DNA of 64,000 bases from Caenorhabditis remanei (GCF_010183535.1 NC_071329.1:2976001-3040000); one strand, 5' to 3'; counted from the stretch's first letter, positions 32,319-44,609 are shown. Made by a program: numbers and translations. Notes: generated by a model from the sequence alone, not told the origin.

Positions 32319-33841
32319 GAGCCCAGATGTCCGAATGTCCGGATGTCCGAATGCCCGGAAGCACCGGAATGTGTCTATCTGTGTGTGTCTCATCCCCCCG
32401 TAACAAACAGACTGAAACTAAAAAAAATCACACGACAACCAAGACCAACCTCATCGAATGCTTCTTATTCACATACAGTAACCCGAGATTCAGCACCAAA
32501 TTCAAAATAGTCAGTAGAAGACTGCTAATCAGGAAATAATTGGCTCTCCCCGCATCTTGCTTCTTGAAAAATTGACAACTTGGCACATAATCTTTTCCGG
32601 AATTCTCCCAGGGCAACACGACAAATTGGAGGCAGAAGTTGAAGGCGATCTGAACCAAAAAATATAGATCATGGTCGAAAAAAAATGAAAAAATTACCAT
32701 AATAACCGCCAAAATCACTCCGGGAACATATTTTTTGCGGTAATAGATAGTTGGGAGGAATGTAGCTAATAATCCGTCTAACGATAGCGCCGAATGAATA
32801 TAAATCATGCCACTGATCCCGAAAAGAAGGCCGCGACCGAAGATACCGCAGTCATCGGCGTCGAAGAAAATGTTGCAGGGGTCGTCGGCGTAGAAAAAGC
32901 TGCGGTACATTACTGACCACTGGAACAACGGAAAAGTTAGGAGGGAGAGCGCAGACAACAAGACACTCTAGCTTCTCTGCGTCTCTCAGCCTCCCGGTAT
33001 TTTTAACGCCTTATAGCTCCTCAGCTATCAGTGCTATCAAAAAACTTTCAACTAAGAAAATGTGCAGAATTTCATGCTCTACATTTGTGTGGTTTGTAGT
33101 TTCTTGATAGCACAACAGGCTCTTGAGATAAACGCGTTCAAAGGTTGCAAGTAAAAGAGCGCGCAGACAACGAGACACTCTAGCTTCTCTGCGTCTCTCA
33201 GGCTCTCCATGTATATCCGGGTTTTTGAAGGCTCATAACTCTTTCGATTTTAATGCTATCAAAAAGTTGTCAACTAAGAAAGTATACAGAATTTTATGCT
33301 CTACATTTTTGTAGTTTGTAGTTTCTTGATAGCACAACAGGCTCTTGAGATAAACGCGTTCAAAGGTTGCAAGTAAAAGAGCGCGCAGACAACGAGACAC
33401 TCTAGCTTCTCTGCGTCTCTCAAGCAGCTCAGATTTTTAAAGGCGCATTTCTCCGCAGCCATTAGTGCTATCAAAAAGTTGTCAACTAAGAAAGTATACA
33501 GAATTTTATGCTCTACATTTTTGTGGTTTGTAGTTTTTCGATAGCACAACGCATCTCTGGGATAAACTCACCTGAATACAAACATGAATCACATCATGTA
33601 TCACGGCGAACACCAATGATAAATACAGTAGTAAAGACGTCGACTCATTGAATATCGGATGTTTTCTCATGTACCGTATACAGTATGCCACTCCGAAAAA
33701 GCAACCGATCGACAGAATAGTACAGTAGATGATGTTGAGTCGAAGGATCCACGAGGTTTGGAGGGTTACTTGGTCAGGAGAGGCACGGAATGGACAAGTC
33801 GAGTCGTTGGTGAGACCGTAGATAGGGGTGAGGGTGGTCAT
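30469..33841 (-). CDS. Sra-type seven-transmembrane chemoreceptor
   Basis: Five exons join in phase: 33572-33841, 32698-32919, 32449-32649 (donor ambiguous by a base), 31352-31538, 30469-30621. The product is about 343 aa. The start codon follows a TTTTCAG acceptor by one base, consistent with trans-splicing. It has an N-terminal CPFRASPDQ segment and TM1 LNIIYCTILSIGCFFGVAY. GMIYIHSALSLDGLLATFLP lies in the TM3 region, and FQYQRSEAMMTSKSIS precedes TM6. The tail is basic (RYVRRRRQR). This order and the RY.(R/K)SE...T..I motif resemble the Sra superfamily of nematode receptors; Srab is an alternative. A chemosensory role is inferred. Introns 1, 3 and 4 contain interspersed repeats. Confidence 0.8.
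30680..31290. repeat. GATTCTGAATC-type repeat block in the Sra intron
   Basis: Same family as 21090-22105 (AGTCGCGAGGATTCTGAAT-like units, TTGTTGTAACTCGCGTCATT shared with 21370). It is intronic and non-coding. Confidence 0.65.
31870..32345. repeat. GTCT microsatellite and CCGGATGTC repeats
   Basis: A run of about 13 GTCT tetramers at 32260-32315, surrounded by many TGTCCGGATGTC and TGTCTGTCGGTGTGTC units. It lies inside the third Sra intron. Confidence 0.9.
32940..33560. repeat. three tandem units of the TCTCTGCGTCTCTC repeat in the first Sra intron
   Basis: Three direct units start near 32945, 33160 and 33385 with GCGCAGACAACGAGACACTC, and each ends with TTTGTAGTTTCTTGATAGCA or a close variant. 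They share the family at 29090 and, inverted, 22840. Confidence 0.85.
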
Positions 33842-34650
33842 GCTGAAAATAAGGACATCTGGACACACAGAGCTGCGATAAAAAAAATAGTCACAGGAAT
33901 AGTAAAATCTTGTGACCGAATTATCAAAGATTTGAGAAAAAGTGAGAAAAAAGTTTCTGGGAGTTTTTTGTCGTGAGAATTTGTTATTTTTGGTGCAGGG
34001 AAAACTGGGATTGTGCAGGGTGGGAAAATAGTTAAAAATGAGAAAAATGATCCGGACATCCGGATATCTGGACAAACAGTCAGACAGACAGACAGACATC
34101 TAGAAATTAAGATGTTTGACACTTGAGATTCTGGACATCCGGAAAAACAGACAGACAGAACGACATCCGGAAACCCAGATATCTAGATTCTAGAAAGTCG
34201 GTCGGATCTTTTTTGGTAATTTCGGACATCTGGACATCTGGAAAGCAGGATAGACAGGCATTCAAAAATCTAGGAGCTGAACATCCAGACAACTGGACAT
34301 CTGGACAAACAGACGTACAGAATTTTTGGAAAAAAGTCACAAAAATGTTTCTTGCGAGCTGAAAACCTTCCAAATTACGCTTTTTTTTCCAATTTTAATT
34401 ACGTATTTTTCCTAAAACGTTATTTTAAAGCTGAAATACATTTCTGATTCCAAATTTTGCCACACAAAAACACAACCTGGCTACCTAACTTAAAATAATT
34501 TTCAGACTAAAAATAGGAAGCTGGTTGAATTCAAAACAAATAACAATGGCAATAGTAATACGAATCTTCTGGTAACTAACTACTTGTAAGATTTATGTCT
34601 GTGTTGACCAATAGGTACAAAATCAGAAATAAAACTTTTTCCCACTTTTC
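33842..34650. other. gene-free, CCGGAC repeats
   Basis: Upstream of the Sra gene. GACATCCGGA and ACATCTGGACAAACAG units occur at 34040-34320. No gene is seen. Confidence 0.5.
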
Positions 34651-34995
34651 CTGACAAGGGAAGTACATGACGAGGCGAGTTGAACTTTTTCTATAAATTT
34701 CACCGTAGGTAATTTCGGCCTTGAAAATTCGAAAACTGCAATAAAAATCAGCGAAATGCTCATGTAAACCGAGTTATGACCCGTCAAACCTTTCTATTTT
34801 TCATTTGGTTAAGCTTTTCACGTGAACTTTCAATTCACCGAATAGTCTACCAAAACGTTTAACGGGTCATAACTCGCTCCGCGTGAGCATTTCGCTGATT
34901 TTTATTGCAGTTTTCAAATCCTCAAGGCCGAAATTACCTACGGTCAAATTTCTAGAAAAAGTTCAACCCGTCTCGTCATGTACTTCCTTTGTGAG
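34651..34995. repeat. 345-bp hairpin element
   Basis: The left arm GGAAGTACATGACGAGGCGA and the right arm TCGTCATGTACTTCC are inverted, with further matches CGTAGGTAATTTCGGCCTTG/CAAGGCCGAAATTACCTACG and CTCGGTTTACATGAGCATTTC-type inner pairs. No coding content. Confidence 0.85.
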
Positions 34996-36389
34996 ACCAG
35001 AAACACATGGACCTTCTTAGAAATGTGTATCCGATTTAGTATGTCATTTAATGGGTAAACTATTTATTTAATTATTCATTTATTTATAAGGATAAAAAAC
35101 TATAAGCTGCAAAGTCAAAAACCAAAAATTGCTAAAAACAAAACCAATTTTTGACACAATCTTTTGATCTACTTAGGTATTGGGGTTCACATTTTCAATT
35201 TCATTAATATTCTTATCAACGTCAACACAACACAACATTTTGCTATATTGGAACGTGCCAAATTAGAAAAATTCGTGATTTAGAATTTGACATTTGAAAA
35301 CTAAAAATTTTACAATTTTTTTTTTGTTGTTTTTCAATTTAAAATGACATGTTTTGGTAAGGGAGGGAGGAGGAAGGGTAAACATGTGTATATTTTATTC
35401 AGGTGAAAAAAGCTTAAAGGAAAATTCAAAAAGATCAATTTCAGTAGAGGAGAAAAAACATGGAGGGAGGGATCAGGTGGAAAAAAAGTTGGGTAGAAAA
35501 AAACGTAATTTGGAAGGTTTTCAGGTAACAAGAAACTTTTTTTCTTTTTTTTTGGTTTTTTTGAAAAAGTCTGTCTGTTTCTCCATATATCCGGTTGTCC
35601 GGATGTCCAGAACCTCAAAAAAAAAAGGTTAAAAGATATATTTTTTCAAAGTTCTCTGATTTCTATTTGTCTGTCCAGATGTCTGTCTGTCCGGATGTCC
35701 AGAGCATCAAGTTTTTAATTTCCGCATGTCTATCTGTCCAGATGTCTGGGTATCTGGACTTACAGACTACTGAAGTACCCGACTTCAAAATTTCCGAATG
35801 TCTGTCTGTTTGTCTGTCTGTCCGGATGTCCGGATGCCCACGACCTTCTTAGACACCTCGAAAAGCGACGCGCTTACATTTTCGAAACCCGCAAAAAGAC
35901 GTTTCGAAACCCGCAAAATCCGAAGGATTGGAAATTAGGGACTTTTTTTTTTAATCGTGTAATCCGAAACTATAAAAACAAGCGCCGCCCCTTTTTGTCG
36001 TGTCCAGAACATTCTATAAAAATAATAATTGGCCTTTTGGTCAACAACCTATAAATTATTCCATTTTACGAGGAAATTGAAATGAATAAATTTGTCATCA
36101 TAAGGTGCTGGCCGAGGAAATTTACGTGGAGGACTAGTTTTCCGGATTTTGTGGTTCTAGGCCTAGACCATTCACCGAAAATCAGAAAATATAAGTTCAA
36201 AAGCAGGTGAACAAAGTGTCTAGTCGAGGTGTCAAGTGGTTAATAAAACTGAAGGAGATTAAGAAAAAAGAAACAAGGTTCCACCAATAAGGTCGGTTCG
36301 CGTGATAAGAACTTTTTTTTATAATAATAGGGAACCCGTGATAAGGTGGTTGTGAAAAGTTCGAAAAAGATCAGAAGAGTGGCGTAAAT
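34996..36389. other. gene-free interval
   Basis: AT-rich sequence, a cluster of TGTCCGGATGTCTG units at 35570-35850, and GA-rich sequence at 35350-35520. Nothing coding is supported. Confidence 0.45.
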
Positions 36390-38649
36390 TGACATAGAGC
36401 CGTCGTAAATCTACACATTACATTTGTAAACTGACGCTGAAGTTGTCGTAAATCTACACAAAAAGTTTCGTAAATCGACACCAGCTTGGCTCTCGTAAAT
36501 CTACACTACTAGCTCTCCCGTAAATCTACATCAGACAGCTCCCGTAAATCGACACCAGCTTGCCTCTCGTAAATCTATACCAGCTTGGCTCTCGTAATTC
36601 TACACTACTAGCTCCCTCGTAAATCTACACCAACCACCTATTTCGTACCTTCTTTGTTTTTGTCCTTATATACCATTCTCATGCCATTTTTAGAAAATCC
36701 AAAAAGTTAAAAATGGTCTGAATTTGTCGAATTCTGACGGAAATTGTAGGCAATTGTAGGAAATTGGCAGAAAAGTGACGGAGTTAGTGTGTTTGCACTG
36801 GAGAATAAGAATTTGAGCGAAATTTTGAGAAAACGTTTGTAAGATCAGGTGAAAACGTATGATTAAATGGGCGAGGAGGTCGTAAATTGGCATAAGATTC
36901 TCGTAAATTTACACAAAGCTGTCTGATGTAGATTTACGAGAAGCAAGCTTGTGTAGATTTACGAAAACTTCTTGTGTAGATTTACGGTATTTTCAGTGTC
37001 AGTTTTTAATTTCAAACATAGTTTCGTGTTACTCAAAAAAGTACCTTCCTCAAAATGACAAAACTCAAACTGCCAAATGAATGAAATTCAGAAAAAATTC
37101 CCATAAAAACCAAGAAATTTCTCAATTGAGCTAGCTCAATAACGGACGCAAAAAGAATAAAAAGAAATAAAAGTGACGCGTTCCTAAAACATTTTCAATT
37201 GCACACACACAGATGCTTCTTGAGACGAAAAGAGAAAGAGTTTAATCAACTTTTATGTTGAGAAAACCGAATTGAAAAAGTGCAAGAGAGGAGGAGAGGG
37301 CACCAATTAATTGTTGTCCATTGTTGCAACGTGTTAGAAGAGGGAAGATAATTTGAGAAGAAGAAGAAAATGGAGGAGAAGAAGAAAAACGAGGAAATCA
37401 TAAAAATGTTGAAATTGGTATACATTTGATACCGCGTAAATCGACACAGAAATTTTAGAACAAATCTTGATAGAATCCCGTAAATGAACAATGTATCCCG
37501 TAACTCCACAAATAGTACCGTAAATCTAAACAAAACTTTTGTAAATCTACATTTGGAACCTTAAAGTAAACACAGAACGGCTTGTAAACCAACTAAAAAG
37601 CCGTCGTCAATGCTTATGAAAAAGTAAACACCGTATATTAAAAATTTGCAAAAGACATAGTAAATCTACACATTACTCCGTAATCGTTGTGGAATATACA
37701 CCGCTCTCGTAAATCTGCATAAGAAACTTTGTAAATCGACATAAAAGCTCGTAAATCTACACATGACATTTGCAAACTGACGCACGCTGTGCATACCGTA
37801 ATTTTACACAAAAAGTTTCGTAAACCGACATAAGTCTTCTGTGAATCTACACAACATCTCGTAAATCTACATTAGACAGCTCCCGTAAATCCACACTACT
37901 AGCTCTTCTCGTAAACTAATCCGTAAATTTGCACACATAATTTCGAATCGTTACAAAGCTACATCATCCAGCTAAACTCCCATAAATCTATACGAATCAT
38001 CGTAAATCGACATCGAAAATCTTGTCCGAGAGGACTACACGACCTCGCGCGGAAAAAATCTTCCACCAAAGCGGGAATCAAGTCGTTTAGAGCGATTTTA
38101 AGGTATATCCGTCAATAATAAAAGTTTTTCTTAGAATTTTCTGAAATATCGGAATCTACAAAAACTATGACTTCAGTTCTCCTCAAGTACCGTAATCCTA
38201 TATATCCGCTACCCCAAATTTACCCCTAAGATCAGTTTCCAAAAAAAAATCGTGCAGAAAAAACTTCAAAAAAATTGAAAAAAAAAAAAAGAATTGAGTA
38301 GGCGAGGTGAGATATATATGATGTGTCCTTTACTAACAACAACAGAAAGAAAAAATAAATTATAGGGTTCCCCATTTCGAGATCAAAGCGCGCTCAAATT
38401 GAGAAGTGAATCAGAATTTCTATGAGCAAAAAGTGAGAAAAATGGGAGAAAAAGTCATAACTGACGGGTAGGGGGGAAACAAAAAGAAATAAAAGACAGG
38501 TGCAAAGAATGATGACGAAGGAAGGAGGGGGAGATCAAAACATATGGGAGGTGGGATATGGAGGGGATAAGAAATGATGCACTTTAAGAAACAGAAACTG
38601 GAAAGAAAGTGCAAATGTTCCGGATTCCAGTCACCATGAGTCAGAGGGG

Positions 38650-39087
38650 GTACAGTACCAAGGTATTAACTTTGGCTGTTTTCAGTGGAAAATGAGCAAC
38701 TTTGACAGGGGATTTTAGTGTCTCCTGATTGTCCGATCCACTCAAGCTTATATGGGTTGTACAGATCAAAAGTAGAACTTCATTTTTGTAGTTGACAACT
38801 TTTTTGTGCGGACACTCCCTAGAGAGTTATGGTCATTTTAAGGGAACAGCTCAAAAATCAAAATTGGTCGATTTGAGGGAGAAATTACTTTAACGATACG
38901 TAACTCTCTAGGTAGGGTCCGTACAAAAAAATGGTCAATTACAAAAATGATGTGATATTTTTGCTCTGTTCAGCCCGTAAAAGATACAATTTGTCGGACA
39001 ATCAGGAGACACCGAAATACACTGTCAAAGTTGGGCGTTTTCAACTGAAAAAACCAAAAATTAATATACTTTTGAGCGGTACTGTAC
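38650..39087. repeat. 438-bp fold-back element, copy 2 (complete)
   Basis: The ends are GTACAGTACCAAGGTATTAA and the inverse finishing GAGCGGTACTGTAC. Inner arms are AACTTTGACAG/CTGTCAAAGTT and TTTTTGTAGTTGACAACTTT and its inverse. It is the fuller partner of 770-1122. Confidence 0.8.
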
Positions 39088-39099
39088 ATCAGAGTTGCA

Positions 39100-39480
39100 T
39101 GGAAGTGAAAATTTCTTATCCGGAAGTCGGAAGTAAAATTCCTTAACCGGAAGTCGAAAGTCGGAAGTAAAATTCCTTATCCGGAAGTCGGAAGTCGGAA
39201 GTGAAAAAACGCCCGGAAGTCGGAAGTTGGAAGTCGGAATTAGATTTTTCGCAAATATTCAAAAACTCCAAGATAAAAGATTATAAAATTGACGGAAATC
39301 AGTGGAAAATTAGGTTTTGGATGAAGATTTTTTTCTCTCCTTTTCGACCTTTTTTTCAAGTATTTCTACGAAATATACTTTTCGGAAATTCCGGAAGTCG
39401 GAAGTGATTTTTCTTATCCGGAAGTCGGAAGTCGGAATGATAAAAATGCCCGGGAGTCGGAAGTCGGAATTCCATGCAAC
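39100..39480. repeat. CCGGAAGTCGGAAGT repeats
   Basis: Many direct units of GGAAGTCGGAAGT, often preceded by CTTATC, at 39115-39240 and 39390-39470, with another short set at 39755-39815. They flank a non-repeated 140-bp piece. Confidence 0.85.
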
Positions 39481-40776
39481 TCTGCTGTACATGCCTGTCA
39501 ACTAACAATAAGTTTTCAATACCATGTATTGGTTTACGGTGGTTTGTATAGATTTACGAAACGTTCCGTGTAGATTTACAAGAGAGAACGTCACGATGCC
39601 GAATTACTGACATGCTGTGTGAATTTGTAGATTTACAGGATTCCATTGTAGACTTACAAAAGTTCTCTCTGTGTGAAATTACGAGGCTATGAGGTAGATT
39701 TACGGAGATTCATGAGATGTTTACGGAGATACCAGAGATGTCGGGAAGTGAACATTTTCTTATCCGGAAGTCGGAAGTCGGAAGTTGGATGTGAAAAAAA
39801 GACCGGAAGTCGGAATTCCCGGCAACACTGATTCATACTTATTACTAAAGCTCTCTGTCTGTGATTTACAGAGTGTCAAATGTTGTAGTTTTACGACAAG
39901 AGTCTTGTGCGGATTTACGGAAGTTAGATTTACGACGAAAGGACGTGTTGTGTGAATTTACGATGAAGATTTACGAAAGTTCTCTCTGTGTGGAATTACG
40001 AGGCTATGGGGTAGATTTACGGAGATTCATGATTCATATTCATTACGACAGTTCTCTGTGTCGGTTTACAAAGTGTTAAATTCAAATGTTGTAGATTTAC
40101 GTCTTGTGTGAATTTACGGAAATTACTTTTGATTTATGGGGTTTTAAATCAATCGTGTGTAGATTTACGACAGACTTGAGTGGATTTACGAAAATTCTCG
40201 TGTTCTGTAATAGAAACCAAATGTAGTGAGTAAATCTTAACGAGAATTTTTGTAAATCCACCCAAACTCTGCCGTAAATCTACACACGATGAAAGTCCGT
40301 AAATCAAAAGTAACTTCCGTAAATCTACACCACTTGTAAATCCACACAGAGAACTATCGTAATGAGTATGAATCATGAATCACCGTAAATCTACCCCCAA
40401 CCCTCGTAATTCCACACAAAGAAACCTTTCGTAAATCTACCCAAACTCCCGTAAATCTACACAGCTTCTTATTGCGCGAAACTCTCGTAAATCTACACTC
40501 TTCCCCCCGTAAATCGACACACAAAAAGTCAAAAAGGGTGAGATTAAACACCAATCCAATTCAATCTTTAACACACACACACTGCCTCTCCGGAAACATT
40601 TTTACACCAAATTCAATCAAAATGTCCAAAAAAAAGGAAAAATCTTATTAGAGGGTAAAACTAGATTAAAAACTGGAGAAAATTGAAGCTTTGTGAATCT
40701 ACAAAACGCGCTTCACCGCACTATTCTCATTAGAGCGCATTTACCACATCGTTTATTAATAAGTCACTAAGAGAGT

Positions 40777-42611
40777 TTACGGTATATACGCGGTCTTCTC
40801 CTCGAAATCGTCGGGAGCTCTGAAAAAATTTCGAGTCAGTAAGTGCGCTCCACTACAAAAACACTTACGTCGCCCGCCGTTTGACCCGTTTCAGTGTGTG
40901 GGCGAATGTCACTTTTGTGCTCTGGTTACTGTAGGACGATGTTTTCAGCTCGTGCAGTGGTGTCAGGATATTGTTCGACGGGTCGGCGCTGGAAAAAAAT
41001 TTTGACAAAAAAAAAATTTCGAAAAAATTTTTTCACAAAATTTTTGAATTTTTCATAAATGCAAACATGCTCCACCGCACTAAATTTTTTTTACTCGAAA
41101 AGTTTTTTGTACCAGTGTAAACATGCTCCACCGCACTAAAAAATGATTTTAAAAATAAATTTTCTAAAAAAAGTTTTTCACAAAATTTTTTGAATTTTTT
41201 TTCCAATAATGCAAACATGCTCCATCGCACTAAAATTGATTTTAATTATTTTTTGAATTTTTCAATAATGCAAACTTGCTCCATCGCACTACATTTTTTA
41301 ATTCAAAAATGTTTTTTATCAATGCAAATATGCTCCACCGCGCTAAAAATTAAAAAAAAAATTTTCGAAAAATGTTTTTTTTTTAAATTTTTCAATAATG
41401 CAAACATGCTCCATCGCACTAAAATTGATTTTTTCAATTTTTCAATAATGCAAGCATGCTCCACCGCACTACATTTTTTTAATACGAAAAGTTTTTGTAC
41501 CAGTGTAAACATGCTCCACCGCACAAAAATTGTTTTTAAAAAAAATTTTCGAAAAAAGTTTTTCACAAAATTTTTTGAATTTTTCAATAATGCAAACATG
41601 CTCCATCGCACTAAAATTGATTTTTTCAATTTTTCAATAATGCAAGCATGCTCCACCGCACTACATTTTTTTAATACGAAAAGTTTTTGTACCAGTGTAA
41701 ACATGCTCCACCGCACAAAAATTGTTTTTAAAAAAAATTTTCGAAAAAAGTTTTTCACAAAATTTTTTGAATTTTTTTTCCAATAATGCAAACATGCTCC
41801 ATCGCACTAAAATTGATTTTAATTATTTTTTCTATTTTTTAATAATGCAAACATGCTCCATCGCACTACATTTTTTAATTCAAAATTTTTTTGTATCAAT
41901 GCAAATATGCTCCACCGCACTAAAATTGAATTTTAAGAAGAATACTTCGAAATTTTTTTAAATTTTTAAATTGTTTACCAATGCAAACGTGCTCCACCGC
42001 ACCCTAAACTCACGTCGCCGCTTTTCCAAGTGGCACTTCGATAGTTTCAGTTTTCACCGAGTCCGTCTCGGAGCCCACCGACGCTTTATTTTCGGTTTTC
42101 AGCGATTTTCCAGAATTCGACGAGTTGGCAGACGGGCGATGATGACGTGGCACTTTTAACGAATCGATTCTAAAAACGATTAATGCAAGTGCGCTCCATT
42201 GAGAATTTCAAGACTTACGCCGTATTTCGCTCTTTTTTCACACTTTTCTCACTGGAAAGTGCTCGTTCACTCTTGTCGGAGGGTAGTGCGGAGTGAGAAG
42301 TGCCTGCTCGACGGGTTTTGGTAGATTTTTCAGATTTTTCAGAGATATCTCGAGTACTTGTGGTACCGCTGAAAAAAAATTTTGATTTAAAAAAAACTTT
42401 TTTTTTTGAAATTTTTTTTGCCAGCAAGAAGGAGATTTTCATGGCCTAGAAATTTCTATTTGAGATTTCTAGGCCACCAAAAACACTGTCAAAATCGAAA
42501 TTTGACCCACCTCTTCTGCGACTTTTTCGAGACACACGTCGCTAGTAATAATGGCAAGAGAAGCGACCAGAATAGGAACAGAATCATTGATATATGTGAA
42601 TATGAGCACAT
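40777..42611 (-). CDS. secreted or membrane-anchored Ser/Lys-rich protein D1
   Basis: Five exons join in phase 2 throughout: 42511-42611, 42219-42368, 42014-42169, 40869-40988, 40777-40819. The product is about 189 aa. The N-terminus (ISMILFLFWSLLLPLLLA) is a signal peptide or signal anchor. The rest is hydrophilic, basic and Ser/Thr/Lys-rich (STRDISEKSEKSTKTRR, NSSNSGKSLKTENKAS, TLKRVKRRAT) and ends in DDFEEKTAYIP. No known domain. All four introns share phase, so exons could be skipped without frameshift. The fourth intron is 1025 bp because of a tandem repeat array. AATAAA lies near 40752. The neighbouring gene at 43043-44537 has the same general design. Confidence 0.75.
41033..42000. repeat. 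tandem array of TGCAAACATGCTCCACCGCACT units
   Basis: About fourteen copies of AATGCAAACATGCTCCA followed by (C/T)CGCACTA, each about 60-120 bp apart with A/T-rich spacers. Two roughly 185-bp higher-order units (near 41400 and 41580) are almost identical. It fills an intron of the gene at 40777-42611. Open frames across it are repeat artefacts. Confidence 0.9.
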
Positions 42612-43042
42612 TTTCGTTATTGGTCTCTTTTTCTCAGAGAAAAAATGGTTTTGAATCGGAAAAATGAGTAGGAAATGAAGATTTTTGGGAAGGAAAAGGT
42701 CGAATTTTTTGGATTTTAGTGGAGAGGTCACGTTTTTATTAGATTTTTAAATTAAAAAACATTAAAAAACACGAAAAAACAGCTAAAAAACATCGAAAAC
42801 CGCTTGGTGGCCTAGAAAACCAAAACTAGTCCGCCAGTTGTTTTTCGTGTTTTTCGGGGTTTTTTTTCCCGTTTTTTGGTAATTTTTTAGTCATTTTTTA
42901 TGATCTTAAACAGATTCTTAATAAATTTTCGACTTTTTTCTAGGTTATATACAGTTTTTTTCAACAAATTACAGTTTTATCAAAGAAATATTTATTATTT
43001 TTACTATTATTATAATTAAAATTTAATTTTTAGTGATTTTCC

Positions 43043-44537
43043 TCAACGAGACGGTCTCGACGACTTCTTTTTGTGTCCTCTTGCTGGGGATTTCTGAAAT
43101 TTTAGAAAATTTTTTAAAAATTATATAAAACATTCAAATTCGCTGCGAGACCCACTTACAAAATCGGGCGATGCGCCTTTAAAGTACGGTAGCGCGCAAA
43201 TTTTTATTTCATTTATTTTCAGTTGTTTTGCATCATTTTTCACCGGTTTTTCGCTCATTTTTGTCATTTTTTCTGAATTTTTCCGGTTTTAGTGTTCTCC
43301 GAGGTCTCAAAACTCGATTTCCGTCAAAATTATGCAGAAAAATCCGAGTTTTAGAGCTGAAAACATGGGAAAACTAAAACTACTTGGTTTTTTCTATTTT
43401 TCGGAGATTCTAACGATTTTTCACTTGTTTTTTGTGAGTTTTGAGTGATATTTAGGTTTCCTGACAGCCTGAAATTCAATTTTCGCCACAAGTTGTTGAA
43501 AAGTTTCTAATTTTGGTCTGAAATTTGGTAAAAAATGGAAATAACGCGAATTTTTTCATTTTTCGCAATTTTCATCCGTTTTCTGTTGGTTTTCATAGTT
43601 TTCAACTCGAAAACTCAAATTCAGAGCCAAAAAATTGACTTTCAACAGAAAAAATTGAAAAAAAAGTCATTTTCTTGTCAGAATTCGAACTGCTTAAATT
43701 TTCTTCGTTTCATTCAGTTTTTGGCTGATTTTCGGCTCAGAAAACTGATTTGCTAACGATTTTTCACTAGCTTAGCTCTCCATCCCTCAAAAATTCAGTT
43801 ATCGCAAAAAAATGTTCACCAATTTAATTAATTTCCTAGTTTCAGACTTCTTCAGGTGATTTTTCGGCTAAAAATTCTGATTTTCCGCTAGTTTTTCGTG
43901 TATTTCAGCTCCCCAACCCACTCTAGTTAAATTCCAGTCAAAATATCCCAAAAATAGCCTATTTCTAGCCAAAAACTGGCTTTTGCTTCGATTTCCTCAC
44001 CACAAACGCCGCATCGGTGTCTCCCCACTGCGACGGTGTCTCGTCGACAGTTTCGTTGTCGTTGCACTCTCGTGTCTTCATTTTTGGTTCCGCTGAAACA
44101 AAAAAAACCATTTTTTGTCAATTTTCCGTTCAGAAATTACTTGGTTTTGGCACAGGAACGCGAATCTTCTCCTCTTTCACTTTTTTCATCGACTTTTCTG
44201 AGTGCTCAGTTCGAGTTTTCGGTCGTTTTTGATGAACGATGACCGGTGGTGGCCGTGGGCGTGGTCGTGGTGGTGGCGGGTCATCCTGTGGGAAGATGGG
44301 CGGTTTTAGAGCGAAAATCCTCCCTATTAGCACGGCACGCTTCCTTTGAACGCGCTCTACCGAAACCGAAGTGAAATTGTGTGCAAAATTGAAAGACTCA
44401 GAGAAAAAGTGAAATTTTTCAACGGCATTTCGGTGGAGCGCAGTTGTAAGAACTGTGCCGAACTAATAGAAACTTACGAAACAGTTGACAAGCAGAAAGA
44501 CGACTAGGTTGAGTAACAGACAAAGATGAACAATCAT
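43043..44537 (-). CDS. small secreted basic, proline-rich protein D2
   Basis: Four exons join in phase: 44478-44537, 44141-44285, 44001-44092, 43043-43093. The product is about 115 aa. The N-terminus (IVHLCLLLNLVVFLLVNC) is a signal peptide, followed by a proline/arginine run (DDPPPPRPRPRPPP). A Lys-rich segment comes next (EHSEKSMKKVKEEK), then an acidic patch (NDNETVDETPSQWGDTD) and a basic end (SPARGHKKKSSRPSR). No domain is recognised. The second intron-rich minus-strand gene next to D1 has a similar signal-plus-charged design, so the two may be diverged paralogues. AATAAA follows near 42988. Confidence 0.7.
44335..44475. repeat. GCGCTCTACCG/GCGCAGTTGTAAG hairpin in D2 intron 1
   Basis: TTAGCACGGCACG...GCGCTCTACCGAAACCGAAG pairs with TTTCGGTGGAGCGCAGTTGTAAGAACTGTGCCGAACTAATA as an imperfect hairpin. 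A related pair is at 46160-46275 and another at 54666-54851. Confidence 0.65.
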
Positions 44538-44609
44538 ATGGCGACTAGTAAGGGAGTTTTCTGATAGAACTCGGGGAAGGAATAGAATGGTTTGCGGAAA
44601 ATTTAGGAG

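Larger units (their letters stand above)
36390..40520. repeat. CGTAAATCTACAC interspersed motif field
   Basis: Dozens of 11-14-mers of the form CGTAAATCTACAC or its inverse. Blocks alternate in orientation: forward at 36390-36640 and 37430-38010, inverse at 36895-36985 and 39540-40190, forward again at 40240-40510. Around 40215 the two last blocks form a large imperfect palindrome. Between blocks there is AT-rich sequence with no supported gene. Confidence 0.85.

Noticed and set aside
31881..32510. 209-aa plus-strand open frame with SVCLSVCLSV runs
   Set aside because: It arises from the GTCT microsatellite and CCGGATGTC repeats within the Sra intron.
41190..41961. Open frames of about 160-200 aa on both strands
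   Set aside because: They translate the tandem TGCAAACATGCTCCACCGCACT array and its spacers; the region is an intron of the gene at 40777-42611.
41033..42000. Possible CRISPR-like array
   Set aside because: Units are regularly repeated, but the spacers are themselves similar A/T-rich repeats, and the genome is eukaryotic.
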